Assembly: GCA_020638875.1 (NCBI GenBank)
Contig: JACKHS010000003.1
Coordinates: forward strand, 62,001-126,000
Origin: Planctomycetota bacterium
Lineage (GTDB): Bacteria; Planctomycetota; UBA1135; GCA-002686595
DNA: 64,000 nt
Reading direction: 5' to 3'
The notes below the pieces were generated by a model. The model was not told where the DNA came from. It saw only the letters and a program-made list of their open reading frames with translations, and ran no database searches. Positions 24,263 through 33,881 of the stretch are shown one piece after another. How positions within the stretch are numbered: the stretch's first letter is position 1; every line of letters begins with the position of its first letter. The position numbers and the translations under genes were made by a program.

Positions 24263-24297
24263 GCGTTCCGGGCGGCCGCGCGCGCGGGGCGACGCGC

Positions 24298-24303
24298 TAT
24301 CCT
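24298..24303 (+). promoter_or_regulatory. -10-like TATCCT just before ATG 24311
   Basis: TATCCT ends seven bases before the ATG, so a transcript from it would be leaderless or nearly so. The hexamer matches the -10 of both secretin promoters. No good -35 is seen. Confidence 0.4.
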
Positions 24304-24310
24304 GGCACGG

Positions 24311-26140
24311 ATGCTCCGTCCCCCCCACCTCGCGCGCGTCGCCTGCGCCTGCGTGCTCGCGCTCGCGAGCTGCGCGGAGGAGCTCGCGCCGGTGCCGCCG
24401 CCTGTCGCGCGCGGAGCGGCGCCGGCGACCGCGCCGCGCGACGACCTCGTCGACGAGGCCGCCGCGCGCGGGCTCGACTACGTCAACCGCTCGGGCGACG
24501 CGGCCAAGACGGACATCCTCGCCGCGAACGGCGCGGGCGTCGCGCTGCTCGACCTCGAGGGCGACGGCGACCTCGACGTGGTCTTCGCGCAGGGCCTCGC
24601 GTCGCTGGCGCAGGCGGTGACGGGGCCCGGCGCGGACCTCGAGGTGTTCCGCAACGTCGGCGGCGGGCGCTTCGAGCGCGCGCCCGGCCCGGGGCTCTCG
24701 GGCTGGTGGACCGGCCTCGCGACCGGCGACGTGGACGGTGACGGCGACGCGGACCTCGTCGCCGGCGGCTACGGCGCGCTCGTCGTGCTGCTGCAGGACG
24801 CGGACGGCGCGCTGCACCTCGCGCGCGACCTGTGCGCGGACGAGCCCGCGCGCCTCGTGCCGGGCGCCGAGCGCGCGGTCGGCGCGCCGCCGCCGTGGGT
24901 CACGAGCGTCGCGCTGTTCGACGCCGACCGCGACGGCGCGCTCGACCTCTACGCCGGCCTGTACCTCGACCTCGACCCGCTCGCGCCGGTGCTGCACGAG
25001 GTCGGCGAGGGTCCGCTCGCCGTGCCCTGCCGCTGGAAGGAGCACGAGGTCTACTGCGGCCCGCGCGGCCTCGTGCCGCAGCCCGATCGCTTCTACGCCG
25101 GCGACGGCGCCGGCGGCTTCGTCGAGCGCACGCGCGCGGCGCTGGGCGCGCTGCCCGCCGGCTACACGCTCGCGGTGCTGCCCTCCGACGTCGACGACGA
25201 CGGTGACGTCGACGTGCTCGTGGCGAACGACAGCTCGGAGAACCGGCTGCTGGTGAACGACGGCGCCGGGCACTTCGAGGACCGCGGCTACGAGGCCGGC
25301 ATCGCGCTCTCGATGGAAGGCAACCCCGAGGCCGGCATGGGCATCGCGTGCGGCGACGTCGACCGCGACGGGCGCTTCGACTACGCGGTCACCAACTTCA
25401 GCGACGAGCCCACCGCGCTCTACCTCGGCAGCGAGCTGGGCTTCGAGAACGCGACGTTCCGCTACGCGCTCGGGCGCGAGACGCGCGCGCTCCTGTCGTG
25501 GAGCGCGCACCTCGTCGACTTCGACGGCGACGGCTGGCTCGAGCTCTTCACCACCAACGGCCACGTCTACCCGCAGGCCGACCTGCCGCTGTCGGGCACG
25601 AGCTACGGCCAACCGGACACGCTCTGGCGCCTCGGGCCCGAGCCCCGGGCCGTGCCGGTCGCGCCGCGCGACGCGCGCTCGCTGCTCGCGCCCGCGACGG
25701 GCTCGCGCGGCGCGGCGATCGGCGACGTCGACGGCGACGGGCGGCCGGACGTGGTGGTCGCGCGCCTCGACGGACCGTGCGCGCTGGGGATCGATCGCTT
25801 CCGCGGCGGGCACCGCCTGGTGCTGCACCTCGCCGGGCCGGAGGCGCCGAGCCCGCACGCGCCGCGCACGCCCCGCGACGCGAGCGGCGCGCGCGTGGTG
25901 CTCGTCGCCGGCCAAGGCGCGGGCGAGTTCGGCCAGCTGCGCGAGGTGCAGACCGCGCAGGGCTACCAGTCGGCCTCGAGCCCCGCGCTCTGCTTCGGCC
26001 TCGGCGACGAGGCGCGCTACGCCAAGCTCGTCGTGCGCTGGCCCTCGGGCGCGGTCGAGGAGCTCGACGGCGGCGCGGCCGACCGCGCGCTGTGGATCGA
26101 GGAAGGCCGCGGCGTGGTGCGCGCGGAGGCGCTCCCGTGA
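24311..26140 (+). CDS. VCBS/FG-GAP lipoprotein with ASPIC/UnbV domain
   Basis: A 609-residue lipoprotein (signal ending LALASC, Cys21). It carries seven Asp/Gly repeats, such as DLEGDGDLDVVFAQ, DVDGDGDADLVAGG, DADRDGALDLYAGL, DVDDDGDVDVLVAN, DVDRDGRFDYAVTN and DVDGDGRPDVVVAR, which build a calcium-stabilised propeller. An ASPIC/UnbV ending follows (LVVRWPSGAVEELDG). It is a relative of the protein at 11726-13510. The start is ATG 24311. Its stop overlaps the GTG of a TPR protein gene (GTGA), the common propeller-plus-TPR pairing of such genomes. Likely cell-surface or periplasmic; function unknown. Confidence 0.82.
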   Translation: MLRPPHLARVACACVLALASCAEELAPVPPPVARGAAPATAPRDDLVDEAAARGLDYVNRSGDAAKTDILAANGAGVALLDLEGDGDLDVVFAQGLASLAQAVTGPGADLEVFRNVGGGRFERAPGPGLSGWWTGLATGDVDGDGDADLVAGGYGALVVLLQDADGALHLARDLCADEPARLVPGAERAVGAPPPWVTSVALFDADRDGALDLYAGLYLDLDPLAPVLHEVGEGPLAVPCRWKEHEVYCGPRGLVPQPDRFYAGDGAGGFVERTRAALGALPAGYTLAVLPSDVDDDGDVDVLVANDSSENRLLVNDGAGHFEDRGYEAGIALSMEGNPEAGMGIACGDVDRDGRFDYAVTNFSDEPTALYLGSELGFENATFRYALGRETRALLSWSAHLVDFDGDGWLELFTTNGHVYPQADLPLSGTSYGQPDTLWRLGPEPRAVPVAPRDARSLLAPATGSRGAAIGDVDGDGRPDVVVARLDGPCALGIDRFRGGHRLVLHLAGPEAPSPHAPRTPRDASGARVVLVAGQGAGEFGQLREVQTAQGYQSASSPALCFGLGDEARYAKLVVRWPSGAVEELDGGAADRALWIEEGRGVVRAEALP

Positions 26141-27197
26141 AGCTCGCCGCGCTGCTCTGCGCGCTGCTGCTCCTCGGCGCGGACGCCGCGACGTTGCGCG
26201 CGCGCTGGCGCGAGGCGCTCGAGCTCGACGAGGCCGCGCGCGTCGTGCAGGAAGCGCGCGAGGCGTCGGCCGCGGACGCCGCGCTCGCGCGCGACGGCGA
26301 GCTCGAGGCGTGGCGCGCGCGCGCGCGCTGGCCGCGACCGGCGACGCGGCTGGCGCGCGCGCGCTCGTCGACGGCGCCGAGGTCGACGAGGCGACGCGCG
26401 ACGCGCTGGTCTGCGCGCGCGCGCGCGGCTCGACCTCGCCGAGGACCGCCTCGACGCGGTGGTCGCGGCGCTCGGCGTCGAGGGCGGCGTGCGCTGCCCC
26501 TGAGCGCGCCGAGGCCTGGTGGTTGTGCGGCGCGGCGCTCGCGCGGCGCGGCGAGCTCGCGGCGGCCGCGCCGCTGCTGCGCCGGCTCGTCACCGCGTGG
26601 CCGCTCGACGCGGACGCGCCGGCCGCGTGGCACCTGCTCGCGCAGGAGGCGCTCGCGCGCCGCGACGTCGAGGCGGCGAAGGCCTGCCGCGACCGCGGGC
26701 GCGAGCTCGCCACGTGGCACGGCTACTACCGCACGCGACGCCTGCAGGTGCGCGCCGCCCCCGACGAGCCGCTGCCGCGCCTGGGGCTCGCGCAGCTCTG
26801 GCTCTCGGTCGACGCGCTCGAGCCCGCGCGCGCGGAGCTGCTCGAGCTCGTGCGCCGCGCGCCCGACTTCGCGCGCGGCTGGGCGCTACTCGGCGAGGTC
26901 GAGCGCAAGCTCGAGCACCGCGACGCCGCGCTCGTCGCGTACGACGCCGCGCTCGCGCGCGACGAGACGCTCGCGGACGTGCGCTTCAACCGCGCGCTGC
27001 TGCGCCTGGCCGCCGGCGACGCGGCCGCGGCGCGCACGGACCTCGAGCGGCTCGTGCAGGGCGCGACGGCGAACGAACCGCGCTACGCGCTCGCCCACCT
27101 CCACCTCGCGCGCCTCTTGAAGGCGGCCGGCGAGGACGACGCCGCGGCGGCGCGCTACGCCGCGTACCGCGCGCTGGGCGGCACCGAGGCGCTGTAG
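26137..27197 (+). CDS. Exported TPR protein, frame interrupted about three times
   Basis: About 353 residues if repaired. GTG 26137 opens VKLAALLCALLLLGADA (signal peptide) and continues to ELEAWRARAR. Homology then moves to another frame (ALAATGDAAGARALVDGAEV, from about 26320), to a third near 26435 (LDLAEDRLDAVVAALGVEGG) and back near 26503 (RAEAWWLCGAALARRGELAA). It continues through good TPR repeats (WALLGEVERKLEHRDAALVA) to TAG 27195. Every switch falls in a long GC alternation, so sequencing error is likely. It is translationally coupled to the VCBS lipoprotein upstream. Confidence 0.65.
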
Positions 27198-27231
27198 GCG
27201 CCCGCACCGACGTGCTCCGTCGCCGGCGCGA

Positions 27232-28530
27232 CTACTCGAGCTCGCTCAGCAGCGCCTCGGTCGTCTCGCGATACTCGCCCTCGGGCTCGCGCTCGAGGTA
27301 GTCCTGGAGCACCTGCTTCGCGGCGCCCTGCTCGTCGGCGGCGTACAGCGCCTTGGCGAGGAAGACGTGCACGGGCTCGGGCAGCTCGAGGCCCTCCGCG
27401 CGCGCCTGGTCGAGCACGAGGCGCCACTGCGTCGCGGCGGGCAGGAACTCGCGCTGCTGGAAGAGCACCACGGCGAGGTGGTTGTGCGCGACGAGCAGGC
27501 TGTCGTCGAGGTGCACGGCGTGCTCGAAGCGCAGGCGCGCGGTGGCGAGGTCGCCGGCCTCGTAGGCGTGCACGCCCTGCTCCATCGCCTCGACCGCCGC
27601 GTCGGCGAGGATCTGCGCGCCCGAGCCGAGCTGCTCGTCGTCGAGGCCGGCGAGGCGCGCGAGGCGGAAGTACTCGAGCGCCTGGTCGCGGCGGTGCTCG
27701 AGCAGCGCGCCGAGCGCGGCGCGCTTGTACATCTCGGCGAGCTCGACGTCGCGGCCGTAGCCCTCGCCGTTGAGCGCCTCGAGCACGCGCACCGCGCCCT
27801 CGAAGTCCTGCAGCGCCGCGAGCACGTCGGCCAGGAAGAGCCGCGCGTCGACGTCCTTCGGGTCGAGCTCGAGCGAGCGGCGCACGGCCTCGAGCGCGGC
27901 CTTGGGGCGCGCCTCGGAGAGCGCGGACTTCGCGAGCAACAGGTGCGCCTGCGCACGCGGCCGCTCGGTGAAGGGCAGCTCGGCGTCGTAGCCGCGCGCG
28001 CGCTCGAGCAGCTCGAGCCCGCGCTTCGCGCCGCCCGACTGGCACAGCTCGACGACGCCCTGCGCGCGCAACAGCTCGGGCGTCAGCCCGGCCGCCTCCA
28101 TCCCGCGCCGCAGCTCGGCCGCGGCCGTCTCGAGTCGGCCGGCGGCGGCCGAGAGCTCGGCGGCCGTCGCGTACACGCGCGGATCCTGCGGCGCGGCCGT
28201 GCGCGCGGTCTCCAGCCGGCGCAGCACCTCGACGTCCTGGCCCTGGAAGGCCGCCAGCCGCGCGGCGAGCAGGTCGGCCTCGACGCCCAGCGCGTCGCGA
28301 AGCTCGGCGAGGCGCGCGCTCGCGTCGTCGAGGCGGCCGAGGTCGAGGTCGCGGCGCAGCGCGCGCGCGGCCTCGCTCTCCAGGCGCTCGAACGAGCGCG
28401 TCTCCACGACGGCGGGCCGCGCGGGCGCGCCGGTGCCGGCGCCGCCGGCGACCTCGCCGTCGGAACAGGCACCGACGAGCGGCGCGACGCAGAGCAGCAG
28501 GGCGAGGGTCGCGGGGGACGGAGCGCGCAT
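27232..28530 (-). CDS. TPR lipoprotein
   Basis: A 432-residue lipoprotein (signal ending LVGAC, Cys22) made almost wholly of helical tetratricopeptide-type repeats, for example DVDARLFLADVLAALQDFEG and DLATARLRFEHAVHLDDSLL. Such proteins usually act as periplasmic scaffolds. It is convergent with the preceding TPR gene and divergent from mtaB, so it is a single-gene unit. The frame is intact throughout, unlike its neighbour. No specific partner can be named. Confidence 0.78.
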   Translation of the reverse strand: MRAPSPATLALLLCVAPLVGACSDGEVAGGAGTGAPARPAVVETRSFERLESEAARALRRDLDLGRLDDASARLAELRDALGVEADLLAARLAAFQGQDVEVLRRLETARTAAPQDPRVYATAAELSAAAGRLETAAAELRRGMEAAGLTPELLRAQGVVELCQSGGAKRGLELLERARGYDAELPFTERPRAQAHLLLAKSALSEARPKAALEAVRRSLELDPKDVDARLFLADVLAALQDFEGAVRVLEALNGEGYGRDVELAEMYKRAALGALLEHRRDQALEYFRLARLAGLDDEQLGSGAQILADAAVEAMEQGVHAYEAGDLATARLRFEHAVHLDDSLLVAHNHLAVVLFQQREFLPAATQWRLVLDQARAEGLELPEPVHVFLAKALYAADEQGAAKQVLQDYLEREPEGEYRETTEALLSELE

Positions 28531-28559
28531 GGGCGCGGATCTTACCCGCTCGCCGAGGT

Positions 28560-28565
28560 TAGGAT
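28560..28565 (+). promoter_or_regulatory. -10-like TAGGAT close to the mtaB start
   Basis: TAGGAT ends nine bases before ATG 28575, again implying an almost leaderless message. No convincing -35 at 16-18 nt. Confidence 0.4.
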
Positions 28566-28574
28566 ACGCGCCCC

Positions 28575-29882
28575 ATGGGCAAGGTCCGCTTCGTCACCTT
28601 CGGCTGCAAGGCCAACCAGTACGACACGCAGGTGCTGCGCGAGGCCCTCGTGCGCCGCGGCTGGAGCGAGGCCGAGCGCGACGCGGACCTCGTCGTCGTG
28701 AACACGTGCACGGTCACCGCCGAGGCCGGCCGCAAGGCGCGCCAGCTCGTGCGACGCCTGCACCGCGAGCGGCCGGGCACCAAGATCGCGATGACGGGTT
28801 GCCTCGCCGAGAGCGAGCCCGAGGTGCTGCGCGGGCTGCCCGGCGTCGAGTGGGTGCTCGGCAACGGCGAGGCCAAGCGCCCGATCCACTTCCTGCGCGA
28901 GCTCGGCGAGGAGATCACGCCCGAGGAGCTCGGCATCCCCGCCGGCATCACCGAGTTCAGCGGCCACACGCGCGCCTTCCTGAAGATCCAGGACGGCTGC
29001 GACATGGCCTGCGCGTTCTGCATCATCCCGAGCGTGCGCGGCAAGAGCGTGTCGCGCCCCGCGGCCGAGCTCGGCGCGGAGGTGCTGCGACTCGTGCAGG
29101 CGGGCCACGTCGAGGTCGTGCTGTGCGGCATCCACATCGGGCACTGGGGCCGCGACCTGGGCCTCGAGCTGGCCGACCTCGTCGAGCACCTCGCGCGCCT
29201 CGAACCGCGCGACGCGGACGGGCGGCCGCGCGACTTCCGCCTGCGCCTCTCCTCCATCGAGGCCACCGAGGTCACGCCGCGTCTGCTCGACGTGCTCGCC
29301 GAGCACGCCGAGCGCGTCGCGCCGCACCTGCACATGCCGTTGCAGTCGGGCGACGACGAGGTACTCGCGCGCATGAACCGCTGGTACCGCATGGACGAGT
29401 ACCTCGCGGCGTGCGATCGCGTGCGCGCGCGGCTCGTCGAACCGGCCTTCACCGCCGACGTGATCGTCGGCTTCCCCGGCGAGGAGGCGCGCCACTTCGC
29501 GAACACCGCGCGCATGGTCGAGCGCATCGGCTTCGCGCGCCTGCACGTCTTCCCGTTCTCCGCGCGGCCCGGCACCGCGGCGGCCGAGCTCGGCGCGCCG
29601 CCGCCGGCCGAGGACGTGCGCGCGCGTCGCGCCGACCTGTCGGAGCTCGCGCACGAGGGCGCCGAGCGCTACCGCGCGCGCCTCGCCGGACTCGCGGACG
29701 TCGTCGTGCCCGAGGGCTTCGTCGGGTTGTCCGGGCGCTACCAGCGCGTGCGTCTCGAGCCGGACGACTGGAGCGGCCTGCCGCCGGCGCTCGCGCGCGT
29801 GCGCCTCGCGCTCGAGGCGCGCGGCGAGAGCACCGCGCTCGTCGGCCGCCCGCTCGCCGACGCGGCGGAGGTGCGCGCGTGA
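28575..29882 (+). CDS. mtaB: tRNA (t6A37) methylthiotransferase MtaB
   Basis: A 435-residue radical-SAM enzyme that adds a 2-methylthio group to N6-threonylcarbamoyladenosine at tRNA position 37. The N-terminal UPF0004 domain supplies three cluster cysteines (Cys11 in FGCKANQ, Cys45 in NTCTV, Cys76 in TGCLAE). The radical-SAM motif is CDMACAFC (Cys142, 146, 149) followed by IIPSVRG. A C-terminal TRAM-like domain ends the protein. The FGCKANQ start and IIPSVRGKS context favour MtaB over MiaB or RimO. The stop overlaps the glycosylase GTG. Confidence 0.92.
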   Translation: MGKVRFVTFGCKANQYDTQVLREALVRRGWSEAERDADLVVVNTCTVTAEAGRKARQLVRRLHRERPGTKIAMTGCLAESEPEVLRGLPGVEWVLGNGEAKRPIHFLRELGEEITPEELGIPAGITEFSGHTRAFLKIQDGCDMACAFCIIPSVRGKSVSRPAAELGAEVLRLVQAGHVEVVLCGIHIGHWGRDLGLELADLVEHLARLEPRDADGRPRDFRLRLSSIEATEVTPRLLDVLAEHAERVAPHLHMPLQSGDDEVLARMNRWYRMDEYLAACDRVRARLVEPAFTADVIVGFPGEEARHFANTARMVERIGFARLHVFPFSARPGTAAAELGAPPPAEDVRARRADLSELAHEGAERYRARLAGLADVVVPEGFVGLSGRYQRVRLEPDDWSGLPPALARVRLALEARGESTALVGRPLADAAEVRA

Positions 29883-30751
29883 GCGCCGACGAGCGCGACC
29901 CGCGCGAGGAGCTGCGCGAGCTCGCTGGCGCGCTGGCCGCGCACCTCGGCCGCGCCGAGCGCCGCAGGCGCCGCCGCCTCGCGCCGAGCTCGCCCGCCGC
30001 GAGCGCGCCCGTGCCCGCCGCGTCCCCGTCCCACCGCGCCCCCGCCGCCCCGCGCGCCCTCCGCCGCGCCGGCTCGCCGGTCGCCGCAGCGCGAGCGGCC
30101 GAGCCCGCGCCCGCCGCGCTCGAAGGTCCCGCGCCCGCGGCGCTCGAAGGACCCGCGCGCAGCGCCGAGGACGTGCGCCGTCAAGCCGCGGCCGCGCCCG
30201 ACCTGGAGACGCTGCGCGCCCGCGTGGCCGCCTGCGAGGCCTGCGCGCTGTGCCGCACGCGCACCCACACGGTCTTCGCGGACGGCTCGCCCGCCGCGCG
30301 CGTGGCCTTCGTGGGCGAGGCGCCGGGCTTCCACGAGGACCAGCAGGGCGTGCCCTTCGTCGGCGACGCGGGCAAGCTGCTCACCGACATCATCACCAAG
30401 GGCATGAAGCTGCGCCGCGAGGACGTCTACATAGCGAACGTCCTGAAGTGCCGGCCGCCGGACAACCGCGACCCCTCCGCCGCCGAGAAGGAGGTCTGCA
30501 CGCCCTGGCTGGAGCGCCAGCTCGAGCTGGTGGCCCCCGCGGTGGTGATCCCGCTGGGGCGCCACGCGGCGGGGCACCTTCTGGGCCGCGAGGACTCGAT
30601 GGGCCGCATGCGCGGGCGCGTGCACGAGGTCGGCGGCCGCAAGGTCGTGGCCACCTACCACCCCGCCTACCTGCTGCGCACGCCCTCGGCCAAGAAGGAC
30701 TGCTGGCAGGACATCCAGCTCGCGATGCGCGAGCTCGGCCTGGCGCCCTGA
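29879..30751 (+). CDS. Type-4 uracil-DNA glycosylase with long N-terminal extension
   Basis: Removes uracil from DNA. GTG 29879 (GTGA overlap with mtaB) is the start. The 290 residues comprise an Arg/Ala/Pro-rich N-terminal extension of about 110 residues containing the direct repeat PAALEGPA twice (78-85, 86-93). The catalytic domain follows, with iron-sulfur cysteines CEACALC (119-125), FVGEAPGFHEDQQGVPFVGD, NVLKCRPPDNRDP, CTPW and the HPAYLLR motif. This fits family-4 UDG, which carries a [4Fe-4S] cluster. The extension is absent from typical family members (about 200 residues) and is likely disordered. Confidence 0.9.
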   Translation: MSADERDPREELRELAGALAAHLGRAERRRRRRLAPSSPAASAPVPAASPSHRAPAAPRALRRAGSPVAAARAAEPAPAALEGPAPAALEGPARSAEDVRRQAAAAPDLETLRARVAACEACALCRTRTHTVFADGSPAARVAFVGEAPGFHEDQQGVPFVGDAGKLLTDIITKGMKLRREDVYIANVLKCRPPDNRDPSAAEKEVCTPWLERQLELVAPAVVIPLGRHAAGHLLGREDSMGRMRGRVHEVGGRKVVATYHPAYLLRTPSAKKDCWQDIQLAMRELGLAP

Positions 30752-30759
30752 GCGAGCCG

Positions 30760-30779
30760 CGCGGGGTCGCGGCCCCGCG
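30760..30779 (+). terminator. GC-rich hairpin after glycosylase gene
   Basis: Perfect 7-bp stem (30760-30766 with 30773-30779), 6-nt loop, nine bases after the stop. No T-run, so it is a weak call. Confidence 0.35.
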
Positions 30780-30911
30780 GCGCCGGCGACCGGCGCGGAG
30801 CGCTCGCTCCGGTCGCGCCGACGACCGGCGGCGGCGAGCGACCTCCCTCGGTTACCCGGGAGGCCGCCCCGGGTAGCCCGCGCGAGGTCTGCGGACGCGC
30901 TCCGGGGTTGG

Positions 30912-30940
30912 TTGACCACCCCCCCTGCGCTCGCTATCCT
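30912..30940 (+). promoter_or_regulatory. Sigma-70-type promoter of secretin gene 1
   Basis: TTGACC (30912-30917), a 17-nt spacer, and TATCCT (30935-30940): close to consensus in a region where A/T hexamers are rare. Initiation would fall near 30947, about 300 nt ahead of ATG 31251. The same pair of hexamers precedes the second secretin gene. Confidence 0.65.
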
Positions 30941-31250
30941 CCCCGACTCTCCTGAGGGTACCCCATCCCATCTGGACCGACGCTCTCCGCGCGAGAGTCC
31001 GCCGGGCCCCCGCGCGCCGGGGCGCAAGGCGGCCAGGCGGCTCGAGGTTCACACCCCGCACACAACTCGATTCGCTCTTCTGCATCCCGTCCTGGGTCCG
31101 CCGCGCGCCGGTCGGTACCGAGGTGCGAGAGAGCGGGAGACCCCTCCCCACTCGATCGTGTCCCCTCGCGACTCGGGTGACTCCCGTCCAGTGACCGCGG
31201 CGGCCTCGGCCGACGCCCCCCCAACGCACCCGCTTCCAAGGCTCGAGAAC

Positions 31251-33881
31251 ATGCGTCTGCGCTTCCTCTTCCTGCCCCTCATCGCGGTCCTCCCGGTCGC
31301 CTGCCGTTCCACTCACACCGGCGCCGCCGCCAAGACGAACCAGGAGGCTCCGGCTTCCGAGGTCGCGCTCGACGACGTCACCACCGCCGAGGAAGACGCC
31401 GCGCCGGTCGCCATCGAAGCCAGTGCTCCCGCCCGACTGCCGCAAGGCGAGGAGCTGCGTCAGGACGCCGACGCGCTGCAACGCCGCCGCGAGATGAAGG
31501 CGTTCCTCGCGGGCGAATCCATCAAGGAAGGCGACGGTCTGCTCGACCGCGGCGACCTCGAGGGCGCGCTCGTCGCGTACTCGGAGGCCATCGAGGTCGA
31601 CACGTCGAACCAGGACGCGCGCGAGCGCATGCAGAAGGTCGAGGCGATGCTCGGTCACCGCTACGCCGTCGCCGCCGACGCCCTCGAGGACGAGGTGCAG
31701 CGCGCGACGGTCAAGCGCGCGCAAGCTCGCATCGAGGCCGAGCGCTACTCGGTGCGCGGCGACGCCGCGCTGCGCAAGGGCGACTACGACGCCGCCGCGC
31801 AGGAGTACCGCCAGGCCGAGCTGATCCTGCGCTACCACCCGCTCATCGCCGACGATTCGCTCGACGAGCGCATCATCACCGGCAAGCTGAACCAGGCCGT
31901 CGACCTGGGCCAGGAGGCCAAGCTGGCCGCCGAGCAGCAGGCCCGCGACGCCGCGCGCCTGGCCAAGGAAGAGGCCGAGCGCCGCGAGCGCGAGTACTTC
32001 GAGAACAAGCTCGTGACCCTCTACAAGGAGGCCAACACGGCCTACCTCAACGAGGACTTCGAGCGCGCCGAGGCGGTCTGCGACATGATCCTCATGGAGG
32101 ATCCGGGCAACGCCAACGTCGAGCTGCTGCGCGACAACGCCCGCCGCGCGCGCCACCTCACCACGGCCGAGCGCAACCGCCGCGACTACAAGGAGCAGTG
32201 GCTGCGCACGTTCGCGGACCTGAACTCGCTGGCGATGCCGCAGAACGAGCCGCTGGTGTTCAACGACCTCGAGCGCTGGAACGAGGTCATCAAGCGCCGC
32301 CCGATCGAGTTCTCCCCCACGGACGCCTCGACGGACGCCGAGAACGCCAAGGTCATGAGCCGCCTCGAAGAGGTGCGCTTCAAGCCGACCTTCGTCGGCG
32401 AGGACGGCGAGGGCGCGCCCCTCGCGCAGGTCGCGACCTTCCTGCAGAGCCTCACCGGCATCAACTTCGTCATCAGCACCGCGGTGCGCGAGGACCTGGG
32501 CGAGGAGGAGACGATGGTCAACCTCCAGCTGCCCGAGCGCAGCGTGAAGAAGATCCTCGACCTGATCGCCGAGACGAACGAGAGCCTGCGCTGGAAGATC
32601 CAGGACGGCGTCGTGAAGTTCGTCACCGCCGAGGAGATGGTCGGCGGTCAGGTGCTGCGCATGTACGAGGTGCGCGACCTGATCCACCCGATCCCGGACT
32701 TCCCGGGCCGTGACATCAACGTCGAGATCTCGGGCGGCATCACCGCGCCGGACGAGGACATCGAGGAGCGCGAGTCGAACGTCGTCACCAGCGACCTGCT
32801 CGACCAGCTCATCCGCAACAACATCGAGCCGGAGTCCTGGGACGCCGACCCGGCGAACAGCCTGCAGATCAACGAGATGGGCGTGATGGTCGTGAACCAG
32901 ACGCCCGCCGTGCACGAGCTGATCGCGAACCTGCTCGAGGACCTGCGCGAAGCGACCGGCATCATGGTCGACATCCAGTCGCGCTTCATCAAAGTCGAGG
33001 ACAACTTCCTCGAGGACATCGGCGTCGACTTCCGTGGCCTCGGTCAGCCGGGCCTCGGCACGAACCGCTTCTTCGACGACTTCGGCGACGCGACCACGCA
33101 AGCCGAGCTCGGCAGCGAGATCGGCACCGACCCGAGCCTCGGCGCGTTCTACGACGAGGGTCAGGACGGCGACGTGAAGAGCCGCGTCGAGCAGCTCTAC
33201 GACAACGCCCTCGGCAGCTCCGACACGCTCGAAGCCACCGGCGGCGCCACGCTGCAGTGGACGTACCTGAACGACATGCAGCTCGAGCTGATCCTGCGCG
33301 CGGTGCAGAAGTCCGAGCGCATCGAGCTGGTCTCGAACCCGAAGGTGCTGGTGACCAACACCGGCCGCGCCAACCTGACGGTGCTCAACCAAGTCGTCTA
33401 CGTGAAGGACTTCGACGTGGAGATCGCGCAGGCGGCCTCCATCGCCGACCCGATCATCGACGTCGTCGAGGACGGCGTGATCCTGGACGTGCGCCCGGTG
33501 GTCTCCGCCGACCGTCGCTTCATCACCCTCGAGCTGCGCCCCACCATCGCCCAGCTCCAGCGCCCGATCCGTGAGGTGACCACCACCCTCGGCTCGCAGG
33601 CCTCGGTGACCATCCAGCTCCCCGAGCTGGAGATCCAGCGCGTGCGCACCACGATCCCGATGCCCGACGGCTCGACCGTGCTGCTCGGCGGCCTCAAGGC
33701 CTCCGACACGAAGGACTACCGCTCGGGCGTGCCGATCCTCAACAAGATCCCGCTCGTCTCGATGCTCTTCGAGCGCAAGGGCAAGTCGATCGCCAACAAG
33801 AAGCTGCTCATCCTGCTGAAGGCCGACATCGTGATCCCCAAGGAGCACGAGCCCACGGCGGCCCAGCTCAGCGGCCTCTGA
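31251..33881 (+). CDS. Secretin-domain outer-membrane lipoprotein 1 with N-terminal TPR-like region
   Basis: An 876-residue lipoprotein (Cys18 after MRLRFLFLPLIAVLPVA). Residues about 70-330 are helical, TPR-like and partly coiled-coil (DGLLDRGDLEGALVAYSEAI; AARLAKEEAERREREYFENK). Residues about 380-560 resemble secretin N-domains (FLQSLTGINFVISTAV). The C-terminal third is a secretin domain: IMVDIQSRFIKVEDNFLEDI, LELILRAVQKSERIELVSNP, VILDVRPVV, TVLLGGLKASDTKD, ending IPLVSMLFERKGKSIANKKL. Such domains form ring channels in the outer membrane (GspD/PilQ class). No GspE/F or Pil genes lie near; the neighbours are TPR and ExbB/ExbD genes. Confidence 0.88.
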   Translation: MRLRFLFLPLIAVLPVACRSTHTGAAAKTNQEAPASEVALDDVTTAEEDAAPVAIEASAPARLPQGEELRQDADALQRRREMKAFLAGESIKEGDGLLDRGDLEGALVAYSEAIEVDTSNQDARERMQKVEAMLGHRYAVAADALEDEVQRATVKRAQARIEAERYSVRGDAALRKGDYDAAAQEYRQAELILRYHPLIADDSLDERIITGKLNQAVDLGQEAKLAAEQQARDAARLAKEEAERREREYFENKLVTLYKEANTAYLNEDFERAEAVCDMILMEDPGNANVELLRDNARRARHLTTAERNRRDYKEQWLRTFADLNSLAMPQNEPLVFNDLERWNEVIKRRPIEFSPTDASTDAENAKVMSRLEEVRFKPTFVGEDGEGAPLAQVATFLQSLTGINFVISTAVREDLGEEETMVNLQLPERSVKKILDLIAETNESLRWKIQDGVVKFVTAEEMVGGQVLRMYEVRDLIHPIPDFPGRDINVEISGGITAPDEDIEERESNVVTSDLLDQLIRNNIEPESWDADPANSLQINEMGVMVVNQTPAVHELIANLLEDLREATGIMVDIQSRFIKVEDNFLEDIGVDFRGLGQPGLGTNRFFDDFGDATTQAELGSEIGTDPSLGAFYDEGQDGDVKSRVEQLYDNALGSSDTLEATGGATLQWTYLNDMQLELILRAVQKSERIELVSNPKVLVTNTGRANLTVLNQVVYVKDFDVEIAQAASIADPIIDVVEDGVILDVRPVVSADRRFITLELRPTIAQLQRPIREVTTTLGSQASVTIQLPELEIQRVRTTIPMPDGSTVLLGGLKASDTKDYRSGVPILNKIPLVSMLFERKGKSIANKKLLILLKADIVIPKEHEPTAAQLSGL

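Larger units (their letters stand above)
30752..31250. other. 499-bp intergenic region: hairpin, promoter and 300-nt leader of secretin 1
   Basis: It begins with a GC hairpin (30760-30779) after the glycosylase gene, then holds a near-consensus promoter (30912-30940). About 300 nt of apparently untranslated leader follow before ATG 31251. I find no believable small gene in the leader. It contains several inverted repeats, so an RNA-level control element is possible. Confidence 0.55.
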
